Below are positions 53,793 to 61,153 of a stretch of DNA of 64,000 nt, piece after piece (positions within the stretch are counted from its first letter, which is position 1; every line of letters begins with the position of its first letter). A program made the translations under genes and the position numbers. The notes beneath the pieces are model-generated. The model saw nothing but the letters and a program-made list of their open reading frames with translations, was not told the origin of the DNA and did not search any database. The stretch is taken from positions 378,366 to 442,365 of the forward strand of contig NZ_VDEZ01000003.1 in assembly GCF_017922435.1 (NCBI RefSeq), read 5' to 3'. Source of the DNA: Thalassospira sp. ER-Se-21-Dark. GTDB lineage: Bacteria > Pseudomonadota > Alphaproteobacteria > Rhodospirillales > Thalassospiraceae.

Positions 53793-54758
53793 TTAGGGTC
53801 GTGGTCTTTGACGACCGCGTCCTTCACGATATTCCGCGCAGGCTTCCTGATGGAAGTTGCACAATCCGCCTTTGAACTTTTCGACCAGAAAATCGATAAA
53901 CACACGCACCTTGCTGGGCAGGTGGCGGCGTTCGGGATAGACCGCGTAAATACCGCCACTACTGAGCGGATCGTAATCATGCAGGATGCGGACAAGACGC
54001 CCTTCGCTCAGCGCCTCCGCAACGATGAATTCCGGTTCACGGGCAATACCAAGGCCGCGAATGGCCGCGACGGATGTGAATTCACCATTGTTGCATGACA
54101 TCACCGGATTAACCCGGACTGAGACCTGACCATCAGGTCCATCAAAGTCCCAGATATTGGGGCTTGGCACGTTAGTGTAGGAAATCGTTCGGTGCTCGGC
54201 CAGTTCCTGTGGCGTTTTGGGTTCGCCATACTGTTCCAGATACCCCGGTGAGGCCACGACATGGCCGGTAAAATCGGCCAGTTTGCGGGCAATCAGGCTG
54301 GAATCCTTAAGCCGGGTGATGCGTATCGCCATATCAATCCCCTCGGCCACCAGATCGACCATATGATCGGCCAGATGGATATCGACATGCAGCCCGGGAT
54401 ACTTATCCATGAACTCGGTCACCAGTTGCGGCAGATACATCTGCCCAAAGGTCAGGGGGGCTGAAATACGCAAAGTGCCGCGCGGCGTGCCGCGCAAATC
54501 GGTCAGGGCATGTTCGGCTGTTTCGATTTCTTCAACCACGCGCGCGCAGTGCTGATAGAAGGTCGACCCGGCATCTGTAAGGCTGAGCCGACGGGTGGTG
54601 CGGTTCAGAAGCCGGATGCCCAGATTGTCTTCAAGCTTGGTTACATGTTTGCTGACAGCGGATTTGGACATGCCTAGTTTGCGCGCCGCACCGGAAAAAC
54701 TGCGTTCCTCGACGACACGGGCAAAGACGGTCATGCCGTCAAGATTTCCGATCAGCAT
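53793..54758 (-). CDS. LysR family transcriptional regulator
   Basis: A 321-residue regulator. The N-terminal helix-turn-helix reads FARVVEERSFSGAARKLGMSKSAVSKHVTKLE, with a substrate-binding domain afterwards (RGTLRISAPLTFGQMYLPQLV). It is of the common CrgA/DsdC-like subgroup. The ATG at 54758 follows AGGAG with a seven-base gap; the longer frame to 54812 is not used. Divergent from the glutathionyl-hydroquinone reductase gene, which it may control. Confidence 0.92.
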   Translation of the reverse strand: MLIGNLDGMTVFARVVEERSFSGAARKLGMSKSAVSKHVTKLEDNLGIRLLNRTTRRLSLTDAGSTFYQHCARVVEEIETAEHALTDLRGTPRGTLRISAPLTFGQMYLPQLVTEFMDKYPGLHVDIHLADHMVDLVAEGIDMAIRITRLKDSSLIARKLADFTGHVVASPGYLEQYGEPKTPQELAEHRTISYTNVPSPNIWDFDGPDGQVSVRVNPVMSCNNGEFTSVAAIRGLGIAREPEFIVAEALSEGRLVRILHDYDPLSSGGIYAVYPERRHLPSKVRVFIDFLVEKFKGGLCNFHQEACAEYREGRGRQRPRP

Positions 54759-54908
54759 TATGCGGCTCCTGGGCGGGATACTGTTGCGCGATTGGAAACA
54801 AATTAATGTCACATCAACGGATTGTCTTCAACGCGCAAATAAGCACAATAAAGCTTAACCGCGGCAGAATGCCTGCCAGAACCGATTAACAAAATTTGGG
54901 AAACGGAC

Positions 54909-55868
54909 ATGGGATTACTTGTCGACGGAGTCTGGCACGACAAATGGTATGACACCAAAAGCAACGGCGGAAAATTCAAACGTCAGGACTCAGCTTTTCG
55001 CAACTGGGTGTCTGCCGATCAGGATGCCGAATTCCCGGCCGAAAAGGGCCGCTACCACCTTTATGTATCCTACGCCTGCCCCTGGGCACATCGCACGCTG
55101 ATCTTCCGTGCCCTGAAGGGACTGGAAAACATGATCAGTGTATCGGTCGTTCATTGGCACATGGGTGAGAACGGCTGGAAGTTTGATCGCGATGCGGGCC
55201 TTCCCGACCATCTAGAAGACCGTGACTTCATGCATCAGGTCTATACCGATGCGATGTCTGATTACACCGGTCGTGTCACCGTGCCGGTGCTTTGGGACAA
55301 GAAGAGCAACAAGCTGGTCAGCAATGAGTCGGCTGAAATCATCCGCATGCTTAACAGCGCGTTTGAAGATCTTGGCGCAACGGCGGTTGATTTCTATCCC
55401 GAAGATTTGCGCACCGAAATCGATGAAGTGAACGAACGGGTTTATCACGATGTGAATAACGGCGTTTACAAGTCCGGCTTTGCCACCACGCAGTCTGCCT
55501 ATGAAGAAGCCGTCACCACGCTGTTTGATGCGCTGGACTGGCTTGAAGAACGCCTTTCAAAGCAACGCTACCTTGTTGGCAACCAGCTTACCGAAGCCGA
55601 CTGGCGCCTGTTCACGACCTTGTTGCGCTTTGATCCGGTCTATCACGGCCATTTCAAATGCAACCTGCGCAAACTGAACGAATATCCCAATCTTTGGGCC
55701 TATACCCGCGACCTGTATCAGCACCCGGGGATCAAAGAGACGGTCTTTATGAACCATATCAAGGGCCACTATTACGAAAGCCACCCGACGATCAATCCGT
55801 CCGGCGTGGTGCCATTGGGCCCGGTCCTGGACCTTGATGAACCGCATGGCCGGGATCGCTTTTCCTAA
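54909..55868 (+). CDS. Glutathionyl-hydroquinone reductase (Xi-class GST)
   Basis: A 319-residue enzyme of the YqjG/ECM4 family, which removes glutathione from glutathionyl-hydroquinones. The catalytic Cys57 is in YACPWAHRTLI; the C-terminal signature NHIKGHYYESHPTINPSGVVPLGP is characteristic. The gene is divergent from a LysR regulator with a 150-bp gap, a common layout for a regulated detoxification gene. Confidence 0.92.
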   Translation: MGLLVDGVWHDKWYDTKSNGGKFKRQDSAFRNWVSADQDAEFPAEKGRYHLYVSYACPWAHRTLIFRALKGLENMISVSVVHWHMGENGWKFDRDAGLPDHLEDRDFMHQVYTDAMSDYTGRVTVPVLWDKKSNKLVSNESAEIIRMLNSAFEDLGATAVDFYPEDLRTEIDEVNERVYHDVNNGVYKSGFATTQSAYEEAVTTLFDALDWLEERLSKQRYLVGNQLTEADWRLFTTLLRFDPVYHGHFKCNLRKLNEYPNLWAYTRDLYQHPGIKETVFMNHIKGHYYESHPTINPSGVVPLGPVLDLDEPHGRDRFS

Positions 55869-55916
55869 GACGTTGCCGCGGCAAATCGCATATCATCAAT
55901 GATCAAAAACTTGGCA

Positions 55917-55954
55917 GGTGCCGTCAGAACAGAATAGCCTGTTCTGACGGCACC
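55917..55954. repeat. Perfect 16-bp inverted repeat
   Basis: GGTGCCGTCAGAACAG (55917-55932), loop AATAGC, and the exact reverse complement (55939-55954). It lies about 50 bases after the reductase stop and ends 34 bases before the methyltransferase start. No T-tract follows, so it may be a weak terminator, a processed 3' end or a protein site. Confidence 0.7.
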
Positions 55955-55988
55955 CATGCCATTTTGTGCTTACGAGTTGCAGGTCTAT

Positions 55989-56768
55989 ATGCCCAAGCCG
56001 CAAAACATTTACGACGAGCCCGATTTCTATAAGGGATACGAAGAGCTTCGCAAGTCGGGAACCGCATTGAACGACGTACTCGAGCAACCTGCAATTCGTA
56101 GCCTGCTTCCTCAATCACTCGAAGGTTTGCACCTGCTTGATATTGGATGCGGTTTTGGCGATTTTGCGCGCTTTGCCAAGTCAAAAGGTGCCGCATCGGT
56201 TATTGGAATTGATCCGTCAAAGAATATGATCACTGCCGCACGCGAGAAGACTGACGACGATGCAGTAACCTATCTCAATGCTGCAGTTGAAACGTTCGAA
56301 CCTCAGGTCACAGACAAATTTGACTGCATAATCTCTTCGTTGGCGCTGCATTATGTACAAAACTACGAAGATATTCTGTTGAAGCTCGCTTCATGGCTTC
56401 CTGCCAAAGGCAGGCTTGTGTTTTCGGTTGAACATCCTATCTGCACTGCGCTTGCCGCACAAAAGTGGGCTTTGGATGCCGATGGAAATAAGCTGCACTG
56501 GCCTTTGGATAATTATCGCGATGAGGGCCCGCGCGAAACGAGCTGGTTCATTGACGGCGTCATCAAATATCACAGGACCGTCGAAAGCTATGTAAATGGG
56601 TTACTAGACGCAGGGTTTAACCTTCTACGTCTTCTCGAGCCTGAGAACCCCAAGAGCATGGACACGATGGACGCTGGGATAATCATCGCCGGCGTCCGCC
56701 ATTCCTCGTGCTTGCAGCTGAAAAGCAGTAACGCTTCCGAAGACACCAAGCCTGTCAGTCGACAATAA
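55989..56768 (+). CDS. Class I SAM-dependent methyltransferase
   Basis: A 259-residue methyltransferase. Motif I is LLDIGCGFGDFARFAK and the acidic loop IGIDPSKNMI; LALHYVQNYEDIL is motif IV. The start is ATG 55989, not the longer frame, which begins inside the inverted repeat. The gene is visibly more A/T rich than its neighbours and is bounded by strong hairpins, hinting at acquisition. Substrate unknown. Confidence 0.88.
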   Translation: MPKPQNIYDEPDFYKGYEELRKSGTALNDVLEQPAIRSLLPQSLEGLHLLDIGCGFGDFARFAKSKGAASVIGIDPSKNMITAAREKTDDDAVTYLNAAVETFEPQVTDKFDCIISSLALHYVQNYEDILLKLASWLPAKGRLVFSVEHPICTALAAQKWALDADGNKLHWPLDNYRDEGPRETSWFIDGVIKYHRTVESYVNGLLDAGFNLLRLLEPENPKSMDTMDAGIIIAGVRHSSCLQLKSSNASEDTKPVSRQ

Positions 56769-56798
56769 AAAAACCCCGCAGCGATGCTGCGGGGTTTT
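56767..56798. terminator. Bidirectional terminator
   Basis: CCCCGCAGC, loop GAT, GCTGCGGGG with A-tract before and TTTT after. It separates the plus-strand methyltransferase from the minus-strand atp genes and should end both. Confidence 0.92.
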
Positions 56799-56821
56799 CA
56801 GTTTCCGGAAACCGGAAAAAA

Positions 56822-57325
56822 TCAGTTTAGACGACCTTTGAGTTCCGCGATCGCGCTATCAACCAACTCGTCTGCCTTTGCACCAGAAACCTTGTCACTG
56901 ACAAGGGCCATGGTGGCCTTGGCTGCGATTTCGGCAACATGTGCACGAACTTCGGCAATAGCCTGGCTTTCGAGGTTGGAGATACGGTCCAGAGCTTGCT
57001 GTTCACGACGTTTGAGCGCCGCTTTCAGTTCTGCCTGGGCGTTCTCGAGCATACGGTCGGCTTCCACCTTGGCATGCGCACGGATTTCGTCAGCTTCCTT
57101 AAGCGCTTCACGCTGTTTGGCCTGATAATTGGCCAGAAGCTCCTGGGCTTCTTCGCGAAGACGCTGTGCTTCGTCCAGTTCGTCGGAAATCTTCTGTGCA
57201 CGTTTATCAAGTGCGGCAGAGATCCCTTTGACGGCTTTGAAACCGCCAAAACCGACGACCAGCACGAAAGAAAGCGTGGTCCAGGTGTATGGATCGGTAA
57301 GGAAAGTAACCTCTTGGGTTGCCAT
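56822..57325 (-). CDS. atpF: ATP synthase Fo subunit b
   Basis: A 167-residue protein with one N-terminal membrane helix and a long charged coiled coil (LDKRAQKISDELDEAQRLREEAQELLANY). It forms the peripheral stalk with the b' protein. Last gene of the operon. Confidence 0.94.
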   Translation of the reverse strand: MATQEVTFLTDPYTWTTLSFVLVVGFGGFKAVKGISAALDKRAQKISDELDEAQRLREEAQELLANYQAKQREALKEADEIRAHAKVEADRMLENAQAELKAALKRREQQALDRISNLESQAIAEVRAHVAEIAAKATMALVSDKVSGAKADELVDSAIAELKGRLN

Positions 57326-57329
57326 TGTC

Positions 57330-57815
57330 TTACTCTCCTACGATTGCCGAAACAGCCTTGTCGGCAGTTTTGGCCTGAACCTTGACACCGATAAGTTTGT
57401 CGGTTGCTTCACGGGCAATTTCCGATGCTGCTTCTGCAACACCCGTCATTGCATCCGCTTTGGCGTCCGCAATTGCCTTCTCGGCATCAGATGTCTTTTT
57501 AGACAGCTTCTTGACCATAGCTTCGGTTTTCTTGGCTTGCTCTGCAGCAGCCTTTTCCGATGCTTCGCGAATGTCAGCCTGAGCGGCTTCACGAGCTTCT
57601 GCCAGAGCAGCCTCGTATTTCGCGATGGCGGCATCGGTTTCGTCTTTCAACGCCCGAGCCTTGCCAAGGTTGTCCTCGATGGTTTTTTGACGGCGTTCAA
57701 GAACTTCACCAACCTTCGGCAGCGCAATTCTCGACATCAGGAAATACAAGATGGCGAAAATAACGAACAGCCAGAAGATCTGTTCCGAGAACGTCGCAAT
57801 ATCAAACTGCGGCAT
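57330..57815 (-). CDS. atpF2: ATP synthase Fo subunit b'
   Basis: A 161-residue b-type protein: membrane helix at about 10-30 (EQIFWLFVIFAILYFLM), then a coiled coil starting RRQKTIEDNLGKARALKDE. The presence of two different b genes is typical of photosynthetic bacteria and alphaproteobacteria. Four bases separate it from atpF. Confidence 0.94.
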   Translation of the reverse strand: MPQFDIATFSEQIFWLFVIFAILYFLMSRIALPKVGEVLERRQKTIEDNLGKARALKDETDAAIAKYEAALAEAREAAQADIREASEKAAAEQAKKTEAMVKKLSKKTSDAEKAIADAKADAMTGVAEAASEIAREATDKLIGVKVQAKTADKAVSAIVGE

Positions 57816-57889
57816 AGCCTACTCCCGAATTCAACGACGCCGGCGAGGGAGTGCCTCGCCGGGCCGTGTATTCGCGCAAAAGGCGCCGA

Positions 57890-58114
57890 TTAGCCGAACA
57901 GAACGATCAGCGCAACGACGAGTGCGAACAGTGCAATAGCTTCGGTAACAGCAAAGCCGATCCAGCCATACAGTTCAACGTCGCCTTTTGCAGCCGGGTT
58001 ACGGCCAACAGTCGCAATCAGGCTCGACCAGATGTTACCAACACCGATACCGGCACCAATCATGCCAATAGCAGCCAGGCCAGCACCGATCATCTTAGCA
58101 GCATCGAGTTCCAT
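57890..58114 (-). CDS. atpE: ATP synthase Fo subunit c
   Basis: A 74-residue two-helix proteolipid. The first helix is Gly-rich (GAGLAAIGMIGAGIGVG), the polar loop is RNPAAKGD, and the proton-binding carboxylate is Glu58 in VTEAIALFALV. The surrounding residues do not show the extra Gln/Ser/Thr ligands of Na+-type rings, so H+ coupling is expected. Confidence 0.96.
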   Translation of the reverse strand: MELDAAKMIGAGLAAIGMIGAGIGVGNIWSSLIATVGRNPAAKGDVELYGWIGFAVTEAIALFALVVALIVLFG

Positions 58115-58174
58115 AACTTCACCCTTTCGAATTTCTTAAAGGCAATCAGAAGAGATCACACCAAACCACACACA

Positions 58175-58897
58175 TCAGTGCATGTGGATTGCATCATGGA
58201 GATAGATGCAGGTGAGAATTGTGTAGACGTAAGCCTGAAGCGCAGCAATGCCGAACTCCAGAACAGTAATCCCCGTCAGCAAAGCAAAGGGAAGCACGCC
58301 GAGAATGCCAATCAGGCCAACGAACCCACCGATAACTTTCAGCATGATGTGGCCGACGGTCATGTTCGCAAACAGTCGGATCGCCAGGCTGAACGGACGA
58401 GAGAAATAGGAGATGATTTCGATCGGGATCAGAATGATCGCGGTCGCAATCGGCGCACCTTCAGGGAAGAACATCCGAAGGTAATGCGTACCATGACGCA
58501 TGAAGCCGATGACCGTCACACCGAGGAAGATCACCAGAGCCATCGCAAAGGTAACAGCAATGTGGCTCGTAAAGGTAAAGCTGTGCGGGATCATGCCAAG
58601 CAGGTTCCCGAACAGAACAAACATAAACAGCGTAAAGACGAACGGGAAATATTTGCGACCTGCGCTTCCCACGTTGTCCTTGAGCATATTGGCGACGAAT
58701 TCGTACATCACCTCGGCAGATCCCTGCCAGCGGCCCGGAACCAGCGCGCCGCGACGCATCGAAAGCGTCATGAAGCCCGTTACGAGAACGGCTGCGATCA
58801 CCATCCAAAGTGCGGAGTTGGTGAAGGAAATATCAATGCCGGCAACCGAAAGTTCGGCCAAGGGCTTGATTTCAAACTGCTCTAGCGGTCCAGCCAC
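58175..58897 (-). CDS. atpB: ATP synthase Fo subunit a
   Basis: A 240-residue membrane protein with five to six helices. The essential Arg lies in PFSLAIRLFANMTVGHIML, and the sequence NLLGMIPHSFTFTSHIAVT is the family signature. It forms the proton half-channels against the c ring. Confidence 0.96.
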   Translation of the reverse strand: MAGPLEQFEIKPLAELSVAGIDISFTNSALWMVIAAVLVTGFMTLSMRRGALVPGRWQGSAEVMYEFVANMLKDNVGSAGRKYFPFVFTLFMFVLFGNLLGMIPHSFTFTSHIAVTFAMALVIFLGVTVIGFMRHGTHYLRMFFPEGAPIATAIILIPIEIISYFSRPFSLAIRLFANMTVGHIMLKVIGGFVGLIGILGVLPFALLTGITVLEFGIAALQAYVYTILTCIYLHDAIHMH

Positions 58898-58918
58898 CGT
58901 AATCCTCGCTCAATATTA

Positions 58919-59284
58919 TCAGGGTTCGGATTTGTCCCCGTTCCCCTGCTTGCGCTCCCCCATCGCACGACCAAGTCCGACAGCACTGTCAAAACCCTTG
59001 GCAACGCGATAAGCGTTCAAACCTCCGGCACCTGCTCCGAGAAAAACAAACAGAACAAGCAGCCAAGGTGTCGTATCAAGCACCCGATCCAGCGCCCAGC
59101 CAATCAGCAAGCCGACAAGAACCGCAGCGATCATTTCCGCCGAAATCCTCATGCCAAGCGCCATCCCTTGAGATGGTTTGCCGGTCGCCCGGTTCGGGCT
59201 GTGCAGTTCTTCTCGCTTGCCTGCTACGGCTGCCAGTTTGCTCTCAAGCTCTGCTAATGAAGCGCGATCTTTATCATCGCTCAT
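58919..59284 (-). CDS. atpI: AtpI/AtpZ family protein
   Basis: A 121-residue protein with a charged N-terminal half and two helices (about 48-66 and 72-95), containing GMRISAEMIAAVLVGLLIGWALDR and LLVLFVFLGAGAGGLNAYRVAK as in AtpI-type proteins that help assemble Fo. First gene of the operon. Confidence 0.9.
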   Translation of the reverse strand: MSDDKDRASLAELESKLAAVAGKREELHSPNRATGKPSQGMALGMRISAEMIAAVLVGLLIGWALDRVLDTTPWLLVLFVFLGAGAGGLNAYRVAKGFDSAVGLGRAMGERKQGNGDKSEP

Positions 59285-59338
59285 TGTCGTGAACCCCGCT
59301 TTGGCAGCCCTGCAAACGTCGCAAGGAAATGCGCGGGC

Positions 59339-59367
59339 AACATACTTAGCACCCCATGGGCTGTCAA
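59339..59367 (-). promoter_or_regulatory. Sigma-70 promoter of the Fo operon
   Basis: On the minus strand TTGACA (59362-59367), a 17-bp spacer and TATGTT (59339-59344). Transcription would start near 59332, about 50 bases before atpI. It is one of the best sigma-70-type promoters in the window. Confidence 0.8.
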
Positions 59368-59403
59368 GCTGTAAAACCCCGTCTCCCCCGACCTTTGAAA
59401 ACC

Positions 59404-59423
59404 GAAATAATAATAATTATTTC
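59404..59423. repeat. A/T-rich 20-bp palindrome upstream of atp promoter
   Basis: GAAATAATAATAATTATTTC has perfect 8-bp arms around AATA. Its centre is about 80 bp upstream of the predicted atp transcription start, a position suitable for an activator or an IHF-like bend. Confidence 0.5.
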
Positions 59424-59703
59424 AGTTACTTAACCCCTTAAATGTGAAGGAAAACACTTTTAGAGTTAGGCAATAGTCGCAGTCAAAAGAATTGGCAGTG
59501 ATCTGCGCCACTGGCCTGCAACCGGCGGTTTTCCTTGGTTCCTGCCGGTTTTATCCCCTTTGACATCACAGATGACAAATTCGGTGTTTTTCACCGGGCC
59601 CCGGCAATTTGCCAAAATCAGGAGCGTTTTTGCCCAAAACCATGAAATATCGGTGGATTAAAGACAGTCGGTATTCCCGATTCACCCGCGGTCACCGAAC
59701 GCC

Positions 59704-59730
59704 GTTTACAGGGGCGCTTCCCCCGTAAAC
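59704..59730 (-). terminator. Hairpin at the end of the methyltransferase gene
   Basis: GTTTAC pairs with GTAAAC and GGGG with CCCC around a short loop, with one mismatch. It lies three bases after the stop codon. No T-tract follows, so termination is uncertain. Confidence 0.5.
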
Positions 59731-59733
59731 CAA

Positions 59734-61065
59734 TCAGATCTTGCGCACGCTAAGTGTTCGTTCACCGTCGGTTTTTTGCCAGCCGCCCGGCTTGGATGAC
59801 AACATCCAATCGAACTTGTGAAACAGCGCCCACACAGCCCCCAATGTATTGATCGCAATCGAGTTCATATCAATCGGCTGGGTATCAAGAATTTCATCGC
59901 GCAGGATGGCGACCAGTTCTGCGACCGTCTTCTTGCCATCAAAGACCGCGAGCAAGCGGGCCAGATCCGGACCACCGGTCAGGTCAACCGCATTGCCACT
60001 GCCGTCTTCGATCAGAACAGGTTGTCCGGCGAGTGCCACCAGATCATCAAAGAAGGTCTTGTTGGGCGGGACGAAGAAGTAAGGTGCCAGTTCGGCATCT
60101 GGCAGCATTTCGGCAGTTTGGCCCTTGTCTTCACGGGTCAGGTAGAATGCATGCAGCGGCATCGCGCCACTGAACCTTTCGCAAAATGCCTGCTGATCGC
60201 GAAGCGGCTTGGCCGCCAATTCGCGCAGAATGGCCGGATCACGCACCAGATTGTCGATCTTGTAATGGGCCTTGCCGGTTCCACCAAACCCGAAGAAGCC
60301 GGTAAAGGCCGCAACATGAAGGACCGCGGAAGAGGCGAAATCATATACCCCGTGGACGTCATATGCGCATTCGACGGGATGAAGCAGCAAATCAACAATT
60401 TCCGGATCGTTTTCGAGCAACCCTTTGATGAAGCCCGGGCCACCGCCCATTTTAAGCAGCATGTTGTCTTCGGGCAGGGCCGATAGCAATGTTCGCGTCA
60501 TCGCCAACTGTTGCTGCAGGTCTTTGCCTTCCAGCAATGGCTCGATCATTTTGCGCCACTCGGTCACGGCAAGGCGCCCATGTTCGCCATACACCATGAT
60601 GCCCATCGCACCGTCGGCTTTAAGCACCGACGTCAGATCGCGAAGGCCTTCTTCCGGGTCTTCGAGATGGTGCAGGACACCTGCACAATTGATGTAATCA
60701 AATGGCTCAGGCTTGGATTTGGCAAATTCAGAGATGGTCTGATTGACGTAGGTGACGTTTGAAAGACCGCGTGCCTCGGCCCGGGCGCGGGCGACCATGG
60801 TGCTGGCCGCGGACGGTTCAAGGTAGGTCACCGATCCACCGACATCGCGCAATTGTTCTGCCAGCCAGATCATCGAATCCCCGGTGCCACCACCGGCAAC
60901 CAGCGCGCTGAAGGTGGCATCAAATTCCTTTGTCCCGCCAAAGCAGTAATGATTGACCCGTGACAAGGTATCGATCGGCGGCATTAACAGGCGGTCTTTT
61001 TCCTGCCCTGGATCGCGCAACGGATAGGGAAACTGTTCGTAAAGCTCGCGCACTTTCTGGGACAT
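59734..61065 (-). CDS. Class I SAM-dependent methyltransferase with C-terminal extension
   Basis: About 443 residues. After MSQKVRELYEQFPYPLRD-like opening comes the methyltransferase core: ALVAGGGTGDSMIWLAEQL (motif I), VTYLEPSAAS, and FDYINCAGVLHHLEDPEEGLRDLTSVLKADG. The C-terminal 150 residues are not part of the core and contain a stretch like a small winged or PqqD-like domain (LLAVFDGKKTVAELVAILRDE). ATG 61065 has GAAGG upstream; a TTG at 61092 is possible. Substrate unknown; family members of this type often methylate proteins or small metabolites. Confidence 0.85.
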   Translation of the reverse strand: MSQKVRELYEQFPYPLRDPGQEKDRLLMPPIDTLSRVNHYCFGGTKEFDATFSALVAGGGTGDSMIWLAEQLRDVGGSVTYLEPSAASTMVARARAEARGLSNVTYVNQTISEFAKSKPEPFDYINCAGVLHHLEDPEEGLRDLTSVLKADGAMGIMVYGEHGRLAVTEWRKMIEPLLEGKDLQQQLAMTRTLLSALPEDNMLLKMGGGPGFIKGLLENDPEIVDLLLHPVECAYDVHGVYDFASSAVLHVAAFTGFFGFGGTGKAHYKIDNLVRDPAILRELAAKPLRDQQAFCERFSGAMPLHAFYLTREDKGQTAEMLPDAELAPYFFVPPNKTFFDDLVALAGQPVLIEDGSGNAVDLTGGPDLARLLAVFDGKKTVAELVAILRDEILDTQPIDMNSIAINTLGAVWALFHKFDWMLSSKPGGWQKTDGERTLSVRKI

Positions 61066-61153
61066 CAGGCCTTCACCATCATTGAGTTTCAATGATGTGT
61101 AACATCGCGTGCCCTATCAGTTTATTAATGGATTGCTTAATAAGGGGCACGGA

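Larger units (their letters stand above)
59285..59733. other. Gene-free region upstream of the Fo operon
   Basis: About 450 bases with the atp promoter, an A/T-rich palindrome, and a hairpin close to the end of the neighbouring methyltransferase gene. I see no reading frame worth calling. Confidence 0.5.
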
